A stretch of 64,000 nucleotides of DNA. Origin: Acidobacteriota bacterium. Lineage in GTDB: Bacteria > Acidobacteriota > Thermoanaerobaculia > Multivoradales > J023. The notes under the pieces were generated by a model. That model ran no database searches. It saw only the letters and a program-made list of their open reading frames with translations, and was not told the DNA's origin. The stretch covers positions 124,001-188,000 of the forward strand of contig JAJCXR010000040.1 in assembly GCA_029263315.1 (NCBI GenBank), given 5' to 3'. Shown in pieces: positions 36,013 through 45,963 of the stretch (its first letter is position 1; every line of letters begins with the position of its first letter). The position numbers and the translations under genes were made by a program.

Positions 36013-37565
36013 GATCTCAGCGACGGATCTCCCTGCAATTCCTGCTCGCCGTCGGAGGCCTCCTGGTGCTGGCCGGCGGTTTGGCGGTACGGCAACTCGA
36101 CAGGTGGCAGGAGGAGGGCCTCGACGCCGCCCTGCTGGCCCAGGGCCGCACCTTGGCAGCCTTCACCTTCCTCAACCCTGACGATGAGATCCAACTCGCC
36201 GTCGATCGCCTGCCACCGCTGGCACCCCAGGCCCAGCGGGAATACTTCCAGCTGTGGTCTGGAGAGGGCCGAGTGATCGTCAAATCGATCTCCCTGGCCG
36301 ACGGCCAGCGGCTTCGTACCGCCACCTCGACGACCCCGGAGCAGGACTTGCCGAGGGACGTGGTGCCATCCCAGGAGGCGCGTTTCCGGGACATCCTGCT
36401 GCCCGAGGGGCGTGCCGGGCGGGCGGTACAGCTCGATTTCGAGGTTCCGAGGTCAGGCGTCACCTCGACCTCCCCACCCGACTCCTCCGCCGCCGCCCCA
36501 CAGCCAGCAACCCAACCCCCGGCCATCGAGCCCTCCACCTGGCCCCCCAGCGAGCGCCATCGTTTGGCCACCCTGGTGGTGGCCCAAAGCAGGCACCAGA
36601 TCGATCATCGCAGCCGCCTCTTCGCCGTCACCTTGGCCGCCACCGGAGGTTTGCTGCTCGCCCTCATCCACCTCTTGCATCGCCGGGCGCTCCATTTGAC
36701 CCTGCAGCCGTTGCGCCAGATCACCCATCAGATGGCAGCCTTGGGGGCACGAAATCTCAAACGACTGCAGATCGAGGATCCGCCCCGCGAGCTACGTCCC
36801 TTGATCGAGCGGCTCAATGCCTTGCTCGACGGCTTGGAGCAAGCGTTGGCGCGGGAACGGCGACTGTCGAGCAACATCGCCCATGAGCTCCGCACTCCCA
36901 TCGCCGAGCTACGCAACTTGGCGGAAGTGGGTAGCCGCTGGCCCAAGAAACAGGACATGGTGCTGCAATTCTTCACCGACGTGCACGACATTTCCCAACA
37001 AATGGAAAAGACCGTTACCCATCTGCTGGCCTTGGCACGCTACGAGAGCGGCCTCGAGATCGTACGCCACAGCGAGGTGCGGATTCTGCCGCTGGTGGAG
37101 GAAGCCTGGCGTCCCCAGGTGCGGGCCGCCGCCGCCAAGGGCATCGTCCTGGCACGGCAGGTGGCCGCGGACGCCTCGGTGCGCAGCGATGTCGACAAGC
37201 TCCAGCTGATGGTCGCCAACCTGCTGAGCAACGCGGTGCAGTACAGCCCCCCCGGCAGCACCATCCGTTGCCGGGCGGTGTGCCAGAAGGGGGATTGGAG
37301 CTTGGCGGTGATCAATCCCGCCGAGCATCTGCAAGCGGAGGACATCCCGCTGCTCTTCGATCGCTTCTGGCGCAAGGACCCGGCCCGGACCGGCGGCAAG
37401 CACAGCGGTCTCGGCCTTTCCTTGGTGCGCGCCTTCGGCGACCTTCTCGGCATCGACGTCCAGGCCCGTCTCGACGCGCAGTCCCAACTTCACATCGAGC
37501 TCCACTTCAGCCAACGGCCGACCGCGGCGTCGGTGGCAGAGATATCCGCCCTGCGCATCGGCTAG
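36009..37565 (+). CDS. Sensor histidine kinase, partner of 35341-36012
   Basis: Inner-membrane sensor kinase of 518 residues. I choose TTG 36009 because GGAGG lies five bases upstream and it overlaps the regulator stop in TTGA; no in-frame ATG or GTG fits. Membrane helices at about 10-27 and 205-225 enclose a periplasmic domain of about 175 residues whose last third (about 150-182) is Pro/Ser-rich. HAMP-like linker, then HisKA with SSNIAHELRTPIAEL (His292), HATPase with the N-box NLLSNAVQYSPPGS and GLGLSLVRAFGDLLG. The domain order and operon match the QseC/PmrB class. The signal is unknown. The Ser/Thr kinase gene starts ten bases after the stop. Confidence 0.92.
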   Translation: MRSQRRISLQFLLAVGGLLVLAGGLAVRQLDRWQEEGLDAALLAQGRTLAAFTFLNPDDEIQLAVDRLPPLAPQAQREYFQLWSGEGRVIVKSISLADGQRLRTATSTTPEQDLPRDVVPSQEARFRDILLPEGRAGRAVQLDFEVPRSGVTSTSPPDSSAAAPQPATQPPAIEPSTWPPSERHRLATLVVAQSRHQIDHRSRLFAVTLAATGGLLLALIHLLHRRALHLTLQPLRQITHQMAALGARNLKRLQIEDPPRELRPLIERLNALLDGLEQALARERRLSSNIAHELRTPIAELRNLAEVGSRWPKKQDMVLQFFTDVHDISQQMEKTVTHLLALARYESGLEIVRHSEVRILPLVEEAWRPQVRAAAAKGIVLARQVAADASVRSDVDKLQLMVANLLSNAVQYSPPGSTIRCRAVCQKGDWSLAVINPAEHLQAEDIPLLFDRFWRKDPARTGGKHSGLGLSLVRAFGDLLGIDVQARLDAQSQLHIELHFSQRPTAASVAEISALRIG

Positions 37566-37575
37566 ACTGGAGCCC

Positions 37576-40410
37576 ATGAGCCTCATCGGCACCACCATCG
37601 GACGCATCCGCATCCTCGAACCCCTGGGGCAAGGCGGCATGGGATCGGTGTACGTCGGTTTCGACGAAACCCTACAGCGCAAGGTGGCCGTCAAAGCCAT
37701 CCGCGACGAACGCCGCTTGGACGCCGAGACCAAGGCTCGATTTCTACGCGAGGCGCGCATCCTGTCGCAGCTCGACCACCCGTCCATCTGCCGCATTCAC
37801 GAGATCGTAGAAGGCCAAGACGGGGACTACCTAATCCTCGAGCTCATCGAAGGGGAAAGCCTCAAGGACGCCATGAAGGGGGATCTGGAGCCGGAGTTCA
37901 AGCTCTACGTCGCCGAGAAGGTGACCGAAGCCTTGGTGGTGGCCCACGAGCGGGGCATCGCCCACCGCGATCTCAAACCCGAGAATGTCATGCTGGCGGA
38001 CGACGGCTCCGTCAAGGTGCTGGACTTTGGGCTGGCCTATCACGTCGACGAAAAGCTCGCCGCCACCCTGAGCCAGTCGTCATGGCAGCCGACGGACGAA
38101 ACAGCGTCGCCGGAAGAAACAACATCCGACACCTCCCCAATCCATGGCGAGACCCGGCGAGCGTCGCCGCAAGAGGTTCACCCCAAGAACCACAGTCAAA
38201 CCCTAGCCACCGTCGTTCGCCCAGCAACTACGGACGAGACCTTGGCCACCGTCATTCGGCCACGGCGGCAGGACGGCTACGCGCCCACGGTACGGATGAG
38301 CGATGCCTCCTCGGAACCGTTCTACGGCGACCAGACCCACGACGACGAGACGGCGGCCGACACACCGATTTTCACCGAAGTGGGGACGGTGATGGGCACG
38401 GTGACCTACATGAGCCCCGAGCAGGCCCAAGGCGAGCTGGTCACCGTGGCCGGCGATATCTACTCCCTCGGCCTGCTGCTGCAGGAGCTCTTCTCCGGCG
38501 GCCCCCTCTACGACCCGAGCTTGCCCTTGCCCGCTCTGCTGTTGGCCGCCAGCCGCGGTCAATCCCAGGCGGTGGAGGGCATCGACCCCGATCTCGAAAT
38601 TCTCATCCACCGTTTGAAGGCCTATGCTCCCCAAGCGCGGCCCTCGGCCCAAGAGGTCCTCGAGCGCATTCGCTGGATTCGGGCCAAACCCCAACGTCGT
38701 ATCCTGCAAGGTATCGCCATCGTCCTGGTCTTGCTCTTCGTTCTCGGGGCGGTCAAATACACCCTCGACCTGCGACACCAAAAGGCCCAGGCCGAGGAAG
38801 CGCGGCGGGAGGCGGAGCAGATGTCGGACTTTCTGCTGGGCCTCTTCGAGGTCTCGAATCCGGAAACCGCCCTGGGCAGCACCATCACCGCCCGGGAGCT
38901 GCTCGATCAAGGGGCCCTGCGCATTCGGGACGAGCTCGCCGACCAGCCCCTCAGCCAATTCCGCATGATGCTCACCATGGGCCGCGTCTATCGTCAGCTG
39001 GGACTCTATGCCGACGCCCTGCCCCTGTTGGAAGACGCCCTGACCACCGGTCGCCGTGCCCTCGGCGACGATCACCTGGAGGTGGCCACCTGCCATGAGA
39101 GCTTGGCCAACCTCTACCATGACCTGGGCGAGTATGGGCAAGCGGAGCCCCTTTTCCTACGGGCCCTGGAAATCCGTCAACAACACTTGGGGGACGACCA
39201 CCCCTACGTCGCGGCCAGTCTCAACAACCTGGCCATTTTCTATCGCACCCAAGGCAACGATGCCCAAGCCGAGCCCCTCCTGCTGCGCGCCCTGGAGAGT
39301 CAACGGAAAAACTTCGGCCAAGCTCACCCCGACGTGGCCCGCAGCCTCAACAATCTGGGGGATCTCTACCGTTCCCTGGGCGATCTCGAACGGGCCGGTG
39401 ACTATCTGCGTCAAGCCATCGAGGTGCAAGAACAGATCCTTGATCCGGACCACCCCAATTTGGCCGAAAGCCGCAACAACCTGGCCATCCTCAATCAGGA
39501 ACAAGGCAAAGCCAGCCTGGCGGAACCCCTGTATTTGCAGACCTTGGCCGCCACGGAGAAGGTGCTCGGCGACGGTCATCCCAACCTCGCCACCATCCTC
39601 AACAACCTGGCGGAGCTTTACCGCTCTACCATGGACCTGGAGCGTGCCGAGCCCCTCTACCGCCGCGCCTTGACCATCCAAAAACAAGCCCTGGGGGCCA
39701 ACCATCCCAGCCTGGCGATCACCCTCAGCAACCTGGCGCAATGGCATCTGGCCCGCAACGAAGTCGACGCCGCCTTGCTCCTCTACGAACAGATCATCGA
39801 GCTTCAGACCGCCACCCTCGGCCCCGAGCATCCCGAGTTGGCCATCACCTTGCGACAAAAGGCCAAAGCCCTGGCTCGGCGCGGCGATGACAGCGCTGCC
39901 GAAAAGCTCTTGCTACAAGCCTTGGCCATGGTCAGCCCCGGAGGGGATGGGGCAATGATCTCCGCCCACCCAAGGCACCGGGCGCTCATCGAAACCGCCT
40001 TGGGCGATCTCTACACCAGCCAACGGCGATGGGACGACGCCGCGCCGCTCTATGATCACGCCGCCAACCTGCTGCACAACGCCCTGCAAGAGCGGCCCAA
40101 CAGCCGCACCACCCGCCGTCGGCTCGCCGCCGTCGAAGTCGGTCGTGGCAAGCTGCAACGAGCCCGCGGTGAGGTCGCAGAAGCCGAGGCCGCCTGGGGA
40201 CGCGCCCAACAGCTCATGGCGTCGGTGGTGCAAGTCTCCGAGCTGGCCATCGACCACCATCAGATGGCCCTGGCGCTGCTCTACCGAGGTGAGCTCGAGG
40301 CTGCCCGTCCCTGGGTCGACGCCCTCCTGGCCAAAGGCTGGCAAGATCCCGAGTTTCTGGAGCTATGTCAGCGTTCGGGGTTCGTGATTCCACCCCGACA
40401 GGGGACTTGA
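37576..40410 (+). CDS. Ser/Thr protein kinase with activation-segment insertion and TPR domain
   Basis: Membrane kinase of 944 residues. The N-terminal kinase domain keeps GQGGMGSV (18-25), Lys40 in [12 protein letters not shown] (130-137) and DFG (150-152), so it should be active. Between DFG and [10 protein letters not shown] (274-283) lies about 115 extra residues rich in Thr, Ser and acidic residues, including the duplicated [13 protein letters not shown] / [12 protein letters not shown]; a normal activation segment is 20-35 residues. One membrane helix (about 378-395) separates the kinase from a C-terminal domain with nine or more TPR_10/12-type repeats ('[20 protein letters not shown]'). 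GGAG lies five bases before the ATG. It follows the two-component pair by ten bases, so Hanks-type and His-Asp signalling are probably co-expressed. Confidence 0.93.
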   Translation: MSLIGTTIGRIRILEPLGQGGMGSVYVGFDETLQRKVAVKAIRDERRLDAETKARFLREARILSQLDHPSICRIHEIVEGQDGDYLILELIEGESLKDAMKGDLEPEFKLYVAEKVTEALVVAHERGIAHRDLKPENVMLADDGSVKVLDFGLAYHVDEKLAATLSQSSWQPTDETASPEETTSDTSPIHGETRRASPQEVHPKNHSQTLATVVRPATTDETLATVIRPRRQDGYAPTVRMSDASSEPFYGDQTHDDETAADTPIFTEVGTVMGTVTYMSPEQAQGELVTVAGDIYSLGLLLQELFSGGPLYDPSLPLPALLLAASRGQSQAVEGIDPDLEILIHRLKAYAPQARPSAQEVLERIRWIRAKPQRRILQGIAIVLVLLFVLGAVKYTLDLRHQKAQAEEARREAEQMSDFLLGLFEVSNPETALGSTITARELLDQGALRIRDELADQPLSQFRMMLTMGRVYRQLGLYADALPLLEDALTTGRRALGDDHLEVATCHESLANLYHDLGEYGQAEPLFLRALEIRQQHLGDDHPYVAASLNNLAIFYRTQGNDAQAEPLLLRALESQRKNFGQAHPDVARSLNNLGDLYRSLGDLERAGDYLRQAIEVQEQILDPDHPNLAESRNNLAILNQEQGKASLAEPLYLQTLAATEKVLGDGHPNLATILNNLAELYRSTMDLERAEPLYRRALTIQKQALGANHPSLAITLSNLAQWHLARNEVDAALLLYEQIIELQTATLGPEHPELAITLRQKAKALARRGDDSAAEKLLLQALAMVSPGGDGAMISAHPRHRALIETALGDLYTSQRRWDDAAPLYDHAANLLHNALQERPNSRTTRRRLAAVEVGRGKLQRARGEVAEAEAAWGRAQQLMASVVQVSELAIDHHQMALALLYRGELEAARPWVDALLAKGWQDPEFLELCQRSGFVIPPRQGT

Positions 40411-40494
40411 TCAAAGACCGGTAGTGTCCATGCATGAAAGCGATGCGGGAGCGGGCGCCCTGCGGCTCAGACAGCATTCCGTCGTGCTCGCTCG

Positions 40495-40540
40495 AAGGGG
40501 GGCCCGCCAAGGGGGGCCCGCCAAGGGGGGCCCGCCAAGG
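40495..40540. repeat. Three tandem 14-bp GC-rich repeats at convergent junction
   Basis: AAGGGGGGCCCGCC occurs three times without change (40495-40508, 40509-40522, 40523-40536), then a partial AAGGG. Each unit contains GGGCCC, so the array can fold into several alternative hairpins. It lies between the convergent kinase (stop 40410) and FecR gene (stop 40611), in 200 otherwise empty bases. Confidence 0.9.
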
Positions 40541-40610
40541 GCCTCCCGCTGGGACCGATTTCGGTAAATCTGGGCGGGAACAAGCTAAGGGCCGCCACCC
40601 CCGGCTAAAC

Positions 40611-41618
40611 CTACTCCACCGCTCCGATCACCAACAGCTCACCCTCCACCCGGTACTCCAGCTGACTGCTGCCCAGCACCATGGTGGCCGCCTCGAAGGC
40701 ATTCAAATCCTCCACATCACCGTGCATGATGATGGTGGAAGCCTCGGTCTCCAGAGCCGGCTCACGGAATTGCAGCGTCCATCCACCCTCACGGGCGAAC
40801 CAATCGAGGAAGGTCTGCAAGACTTGCCCCTCCACTTGCGGTGCCGCGGCCGCTTCCAGAACCCAATCCCAGTGGGGACCGTGGAGCTCGATGGCACGGC
40901 GCTCGAAGGTACCGTCCTCCCCTAGGGCCAGCTCTTCACCCAACTCTGCCTGCTCGGATTCCTGCCCATGCTTGAGCACGATGCGTCCTTCCCGCACCCG
41001 GACTCGCAAGGTCTTCTTGTCGTCTTCACCTTGCAGCAGGCGGACCTCGAATTGGGTGCCGATCTCCCGCACCATGCCCAGGGTGGTGCGGACTTCGACG
41101 CCGGCGCCGCTGCGGCCGGCGGAGTCGAAATAGACGGCACCACGATCGAGCACGACGGTGGCCGAAGAGGTGACACGCACCCTGGAATCGGCGGCGAGAC
41201 GCATGGAGCCACCATCGCTGAGCCTCAGGGCTGCCCTGGCCGTGGCGCCGGAAGTCTCGATGACGGCGCCGGCCGGTATGGCGGTATTCGCCGACCGGGC
41301 GACGAGTCGATCTTGAGCCCGCAGGCCACCCTCCGACAACATCGCCACCTGGCCACGGGACAACTCGAGGAAAGCCACCGGCTTACCGGTGATCGACAGC
41401 GGCTCCTCTTGGCGACGCAACATGAACAGCGTCACCACCGTCACCAGAATGACCGCCATCCAGACGAGCCCGGTCTTGCCGAAACGCCGTCGGGCTCCTT
41501 CCACCACCGGTGTCAGATCGACGGGGACACCGGCCGGCGTCAGGCTCTCTCGCGAGACGCGAGAACGCATACTCTTCCGCGTCTGGTCCATACGACTCTT
41601 GTCTCGCTCGTTGCTCAT
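40611..41618 (-). CDS. FecR-domain membrane protein
   Basis: Single-pass protein of 335 residues. A basic cytoplasmic N-terminus of about 48 residues is followed by one helix (about 49-67, TGLVWMAVILVTVVTLFML) and a periplasmic FecR domain ('VAFLELSRGQVAMLSEGG', 'VRTTLGMVREIGTQFEVRLL' and 'LRVRVREGRIVL'). In the Fec system FecR relays a signal from a TonB-dependent transducer to an ECF sigma factor. Here the TonB receptor gene lies 66 bases upstream on the same strand, but no sigma factor is in the window and the cytoplasmic tail does not look like a DUF4880 anti-sigma region. AAGGAG precedes the ATG by six bases. Confidence 0.85.
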   Translation of the reverse strand: MSNERDKSRMDQTRKSMRSRVSRESLTPAGVPVDLTPVVEGARRRFGKTGLVWMAVILVTVVTLFMLRRQEEPLSITGKPVAFLELSRGQVAMLSEGGLRAQDRLVARSANTAIPAGAVIETSGATARAALRLSDGGSMRLAADSRVRVTSSATVVLDRGAVYFDSAGRSGAGVEVRTTLGMVREIGTQFEVRLLQGEDDKKTLRVRVREGRIVLKHGQESEQAELGEELALGEDGTFERRAIELHGPHWDWVLEAAAAPQVEGQVLQTFLDWFAREGGWTLQFREPALETEASTIIMHGDVEDLNAFEAATMVLGSSQLEYRVEGELLVIGAVE

Positions 41619-41683
41619 CGGGTCTCCTTCTGATCATCAAAACATTGGATTCTCGGCGCTCCGGATGCATGCTGCGCCACAGC

Positions 41684-44353
41684 TCAAAATTCCCAAGTAA
41701 TTCCGAAGGACGGCAGAATGCCCCCCCAGATCTCCTCGACGGGCTGTAGCTTCAGGTCTCCCTCAGGGGTCACTTCGAAATCGAAATCGAACTCAAAACC
41801 CGCCAGGTTGCCCCGGTCGTAGACGTTTTGGACCTCTAGAAAGAAACCAAAAACGCCACGTCGGAGCTGCCATTGGCGACTGGCCCGCAGATCGAGCCGA
41901 TGGTAGTCGGGCAGCCGCTCCCCATTGAGCGGGCCATAGACGGGAACGATCTCGAGCTCTCCGTCGTCACCTTCGACCGCCTCCTCACCGGCCCCCTCGT
42001 CGCCATCGTCTTCGTCCCCCATCCCGTCCTCGGGATCTTCCGCCACCAGACGACCGGTGACGCCGGTGATCGGCCAACCGGTGTGATAGCGCCAGGCGAC
42101 ATTGAGATTCCAGTGCTCCCCCAGCCTGTAGTTGATGTCGAAGTTGAGGGTGTGGGGTTGATCGATGCGCCGGGGCACGTTGCGACCGCCGATGCGGTCC
42201 GTGGTGCGGGCGTAGGCGTAGGTGACCCACCAATCCACTTTGGGGCCCACGGACCCCTTGAGCAGCGCCTCGACGCCGTAGGCTTCACTGCTCTCAGGCG
42301 CAAAACGCAGCCGATCTGCTTCGATCTCAGGGAATTCGCTGATCGGCTCGAAGAGGTTTTCGAACCGAGATCGTGGGTCCCTGACCCGCCGATGGTAGGC
42401 CTCGAGACGCAACAGCAAGGGTGATTTTCGTCGGCCGACGGAGAAGCTGTGCTCGAAACCCACCACCGATTGCGCCGTCCGCTCAGAACCGGCCAAGCGG
42501 GTCTCTCCGTCCGCCACCTGGAGCTCGTAGGCGCGCTGGCTTTGGTGGAAGAGCCCCCAGGCCAGGCGGAACGTGCTGGCCTTGCCAGGGGCGTAGACCA
42601 GGTTGAACCGTGGGCTGATATCGCTGTCATCGGTGAGGGTGTGGCGATCGAAGCGCAATCCCAGCTCCAGGGTCAAGGGATCCCGCAGGCGCCAGCGGTC
42701 GGTGGCATAAAGGCTGTAGCTTTCCCCCTGCAGAACCTCCTGAAACAGGGTGACCATCGGTCGAGGCTGATCACGAATATCCACCAGCGCATCGCCGAAG
42801 TCGTTGAAATTCCGATAGTCGTACTCCGTCCTCAGGAAACGACCGTCGAAGCCCCAAGTCCAGAAACTGCGCTCGGAAGCCTGATAGCTCCAGTCCTGCT
42901 TGAAACCCACCACGTCCAGGCGGCGCTCATCCCGAACATCGAAGGAACCGCCTTCGAATTCCGTCTCGTTGCCCCGTCGATCGCGCTCGACTCGGCCCAG
43001 GCTGAAGGTGCTGTCGACAAACAACTCCGATCCCATGAGGCCCTGATGACCGAGCCACAGGTAGGAATTCTTATAACCGGTGAGGAAGTTTTCGATGGTG
43101 TCCGGTTCGAAAAGTAGGGCATCGAGACGATCATCGGAGTGCAGCACGTGCATCGCCAGCCAATGGTCGTCACGCAATTGGAAGTCCACCCTGCCGAAGG
43201 CATCCCAGAACAAAGGTTTCTGCTTTTGACCGATAAAATCGAGGGTCAGATCGAGGGCCCCCCGACGCAGGGAGCCGAGCCAATGTCCACGCTCATCGGC
43301 AAAGCTGCCGGCCCCACCCACCTCGGCATTGAGGATGCTCAGCCCCAAGGTGGTGCGCTGATTCCGCGGCCGCTGGGTCGTCATCTCCAGGACGCCGCCC
43401 ATACGATCGCCGTAGCGGGCCGAGAAACCGCCGGTGAGCAGATTCACCTCCTGCAGAGCGCGGGGCGGAATGATGCTCACCGAGCTGCTGAAATCCTTCA
43501 AGTGGTATGGCTCGTAGAGCTCGATGCGATCGAGCAGCACCAGCACTTCGTCGTCCCGCCCACCGCGCACATTGAACCGCGCCGAGGCCTCTTCACCGCT
43601 CACCCCGGGTAGCAATGTCAAAGCCCGGAAGATGTCATCTCCGAGATGAGGCAGGGCCAAGATTTCGCTCCGATCGAGGTCGAGGGCGGCCACCGGCTCG
43701 CTGCTCAGCAAAGAGACCCGGCTCGGCGTCACGACGATCTCGTCCACCGCCAGGAGGGTGGCTTGCAGCTCGAAGACCACCTCCGTCAGCCCGTGGGCCT
43801 CGACCCGCACCCCTTCGAGCCGCTCGACCACATAACCCGGTGAGTGGGCCTCCAGCACGTAGTCACCGGCTTCCATCGCTTCCATCCTGAAGCGGCCGGA
43901 AGCGTCGGAAACCACCCTTCGTGTGGCGGTTCCACGATCGACTTGAACCACCGAAACCTCCGTCAAGAGCCTGGCACTGCGGCGATCGCGCACCAGGCCA
44001 CGGATTCCCGTCGGGCCCGCTTCGACGATCATCAGGCGCCCGCCGGGGCCGGCCTGCGATACCAATCCATGCTCCGACAGCAGCTCCTGCAAGATGGCGG
44101 TGGTTTCGCTGGCCCTCGGCTCTCGGCTGACCCGCATGTCGGGCCGTACCACCTTGCTGGTGAAGAAGATGCGCAGGCCGTCGGCTTGCAGGGTCGCCAG
44201 CGCTTCGGACAGGGGCTGCCCGACAAAACGGGGCGGCGCCTGGTCGGCCATTGCCGCCGTCGAGGTGGCGACAACAACCGCCAGCGTCCACAGGACGACA
44301 AGCCACTGACTAGGCGCTCTCTTGGCAAATTTGCCAGAGTAGGTCGAGCTCAT
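41684..44353 (-). CDS. TonB-dependent receptor with STN signalling domain
   Basis: Outer-membrane active transporter of 889 residues. Signal peptide (about 1-36), an STN secretin/TonB short N-terminal domain (about 45-108, 'LSEALATLQADGLRIFF'), a carboxypeptidase-like regulatory beta domain (about 113-195), the plug (about 205-320, with 'FNVRGGRDDEVLVLLDRIEL') and a 22-strand barrel ending in a C-terminal phenylalanine (FGITWEF). An acidic insert (EDPEDGMGDEDDGDEGAG) is predicted in one barrel loop. The STN domain marks it as a transducer that contacts a FecR-type protein, here encoded next. The substrate is unknown. GAGGAG lies six bases before the ATG. A small hairpin (44376-44394) is upstream. 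Confidence 0.92.
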   Translation of the reverse strand: MSSTYSGKFAKRAPSQWLVVLWTLAVVVATSTAAMADQAPPRFVGQPLSEALATLQADGLRIFFTSKVVRPDMRVSREPRASETTAILQELLSEHGLVSQAGPGGRLMIVEAGPTGIRGLVRDRRSARLLTEVSVVQVDRGTATRRVVSDASGRFRMEAMEAGDYVLEAHSPGYVVERLEGVRVEAHGLTEVVFELQATLLAVDEIVVTPSRVSLLSSEPVAALDLDRSEILALPHLGDDIFRALTLLPGVSGEEASARFNVRGGRDDEVLVLLDRIELYEPYHLKDFSSSVSIIPPRALQEVNLLTGGFSARYGDRMGGVLEMTTQRPRNQRTTLGLSILNAEVGGAGSFADERGHWLGSLRRGALDLTLDFIGQKQKPLFWDAFGRVDFQLRDDHWLAMHVLHSDDRLDALLFEPDTIENFLTGYKNSYLWLGHQGLMGSELFVDSTFSLGRVERDRRGNETEFEGGSFDVRDERRLDVVGFKQDWSYQASERSFWTWGFDGRFLRTEYDYRNFNDFGDALVDIRDQPRPMVTLFQEVLQGESYSLYATDRWRLRDPLTLELGLRFDRHTLTDDSDISPRFNLVYAPGKASTFRLAWGLFHQSQRAYELQVADGETRLAGSERTAQSVVGFEHSFSVGRRKSPLLLRLEAYHRRVRDPRSRFENLFEPISEFPEIEADRLRFAPESSEAYGVEALLKGSVGPKVDWWVTYAYARTTDRIGGRNVPRRIDQPHTLNFDINYRLGEHWNLNVAWRYHTGWPITGVTGRLVAEDPEDGMGDEDDGDEGAGEEAVEGDDGELEIVPVYGPLNGERLPDYHRLDLRASRQWQLRRGVFGFFLEVQNVYDRGNLAGFEFDFDFEVTPEGDLKLQPVEEIWGGILPSFGITWEF

Positions 44354-44508
44354 GCCGGGCTCCTCAAGCTAAATTCCTTGAACCTCCATCAAGGCCAGCG
44401 ATCCAGCCCTCGGAGGTCACTCCGTCGGTCATCAGTGTAGGGATGCCACCTGAGGATAACCTGAAGGCGTCGGTGGAAAATAGCTCGGTCGCCGTGCCGA
44501 CGGGAAAT

Positions 44509-45399
44509 TCAATCCCTGAGCTGTCGCATCGTGGCGGCGCAGTAGACACGGCTGAATTCCCGTCGCAGGGTCTGCTCGCGGTCCGGATCGAAGGTTCCGT
44601 AAACATCGACAAGATAGTCGAAACGGCTCTGGTAGAGGGCCCGGCGAAGGGCTTGGTGGGTGGGCCAGAAGGACTTGGGGTTGGAGATCGAATCCCACGG
44701 ATGCTCGGCGCCGCGCTCGGTGGCGAACTCGTCGAACCAACGTCCAGGGTAGTCGACACCGCCCGAGGGCAAGACCTCCAAGGACGACAACTTGTCGCCC
44801 AAGCGGCAGGCGGCGACGGCGGCGTCATCCTCCGGGGCCACATGGGTGTCGACGAAGAGCAGGCCCGCGTCTTCGATCAGCGTCCGTAACCGACGCAGAA
44901 ACATGAAGGGCTCGGAGAGGTGGTAGAGCAGGCCACAACACAACACGATGTCGAAGCGGCCGTGGGTCTCGGCATCGAGCCGACGCACGTCGAGATGTAG
45001 GAACTCTAGATTGGGCAAGGCGAAGTATCGTTGCAAGGCCTGGCATTTGTCGAAATTCGCCTGCCGCCCCTCCACTCCGACCACCTCGGCACCACGCCGC
45101 GCCATCTCGAGGGATAGTCCCCCTTCGAGACAGCCGAGATCCAGTAGACGCAAGCCGGCCAAGGAGCCTTGACGGCTGGCCATGAGGCGCAACGTCTCGG
45201 CGATGGTACGGGTTCGAGGCTCGTCGTCCATGCGGGTGTGGGGTCGTCCCGCGAAGGTCGTGCAGTCGGACGACAGCGCAATATTGTGGGACGTCCATTC
45301 CAAGCCTTGAAGGGCTTCGATTTGCCCCCGGTCGGGGTTGGCCAGGCGTTGCTGGTAGAGGCTTTCGATGGGGCTGGTGGCGAGCAAGGGGTCGTGCAT
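44509..45399 (-). CDS. SAM-dependent methyltransferase
   Basis: Class I methyltransferase of about 296 residues. The SAM-binding motif I is LRLLDLGCLEGGLSLEMARR, followed by VVGVEGR (acidic end of strand 2), LDVRRLD and a motif IV region FDIVLCCGLLYHL. The C-terminal part lacks a known acceptor-specificity domain, so the methylated substrate is unknown. I use ATG 45399 (GGAG 11 bases upstream) rather than the upstream in-frame ATG 45465, which has no ribosome site and adds a Ser/Pro-rich tail. The gene is divergent from the SnoaL-like gene at 45573 and 155 bases from the TonB receptor start. Confidence 0.82.
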   Translation of the reverse strand: MHDPLLATSPIESLYQQRLANPDRGQIEALQGLEWTSHNIALSSDCTTFAGRPHTRMDDEPRTRTIAETLRLMASRQGSLAGLRLLDLGCLEGGLSLEMARRGAEVVGVEGRQANFDKCQALQRYFALPNLEFLHLDVRRLDAETHGRFDIVLCCGLLYHLSEPFMFLRRLRTLIEDAGLLFVDTHVAPEDDAAVAACRLGDKLSSLEVLPSGGVDYPGRWFDEFATERGAEHPWDSISNPKSFWPTHQALRRALYQSRFDYLVDVYGTFDPDREQTLRREFSRVYCAATMRQLRD

Positions 45400-45572
45400 G
45401 GGGCATGGCTCCGAGGTCGTCGGTCGATCTACGCTGTGAACACTGGAATAGGGTCGGGCGTCCATCCGTAGATACCGTGTAACGTCTTGTCATGTAACTT
45501 CGTGTCACCCTACCGCGTCCAAGGGGTTGTCTTCACCCCGACGACAAACATTCGATACCCAGGAGATCCCAC

Positions 45573-45953
45573 ATGGCCAAACAGCTTGCCGACTTGCACA
45601 ACCGATTGATCGACTATCTACGTGAAGGTAAATTTGCCGAAGGCATCGAGGACTTCTATGCCGAGGATGTGGCCGCCCAAGAGACCGGCAAGCCCCCCGT
45701 CGTCGGCCGCCAGGCCTTGGCCGCCGCCGAGCGAGAATTCCTACAAAAGGTCACGGAATACCATGGCATCGAAGTCTTGGCCAGCGCCATCGACGACCAG
45801 GGCAACGGCAACGGTACGGTGCTCTACGAGGCGGTCATGCGCTGGCAACAGTCCGACAAGGGCGCCGTCACCGTCGAGCAAGTGGTGGTGGAGCGCTGGA
45901 AGGACGGTAAGGTCCAGAACATCCGCTTCTACGGCAACTTCGATCCCAGCTAG
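45573..45953 (+). CDS. SnoaL/NTF2-like small protein
   Basis: Protein of 126 residues with the cone-shaped NTF2/SnoaL-like fold: an N-terminal helix pair (LIDYLREGKFAEGIEDFYAE), PVVGRQAL and a C-terminal pair of strands ending 'KVQNIRFYGNFDPS'. Members include isomerases, cyclases and non-enzymatic ligand binders, so no reaction is assigned. AGGAG lies eight bases before the ATG. No signal peptide. It converges with the pseudouridine synthase gene, ten bases apart. Confidence 0.8.
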   Translation: MAKQLADLHNRLIDYLREGKFAEGIEDFYAEDVAAQETGKPPVVGRQALAAAEREFLQKVTEYHGIEVLASAIDDQGNGNGTVLYEAVMRWQQSDKGAVTVEQVVVERWKDGKVQNIRFYGNFDPS

Positions 45954-45963
45954 ATACCTCGGC

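Noticed and set aside
40495-40540. CRISPR array
   Set aside because: Units are 14 bases, directly adjacent and without spacers.
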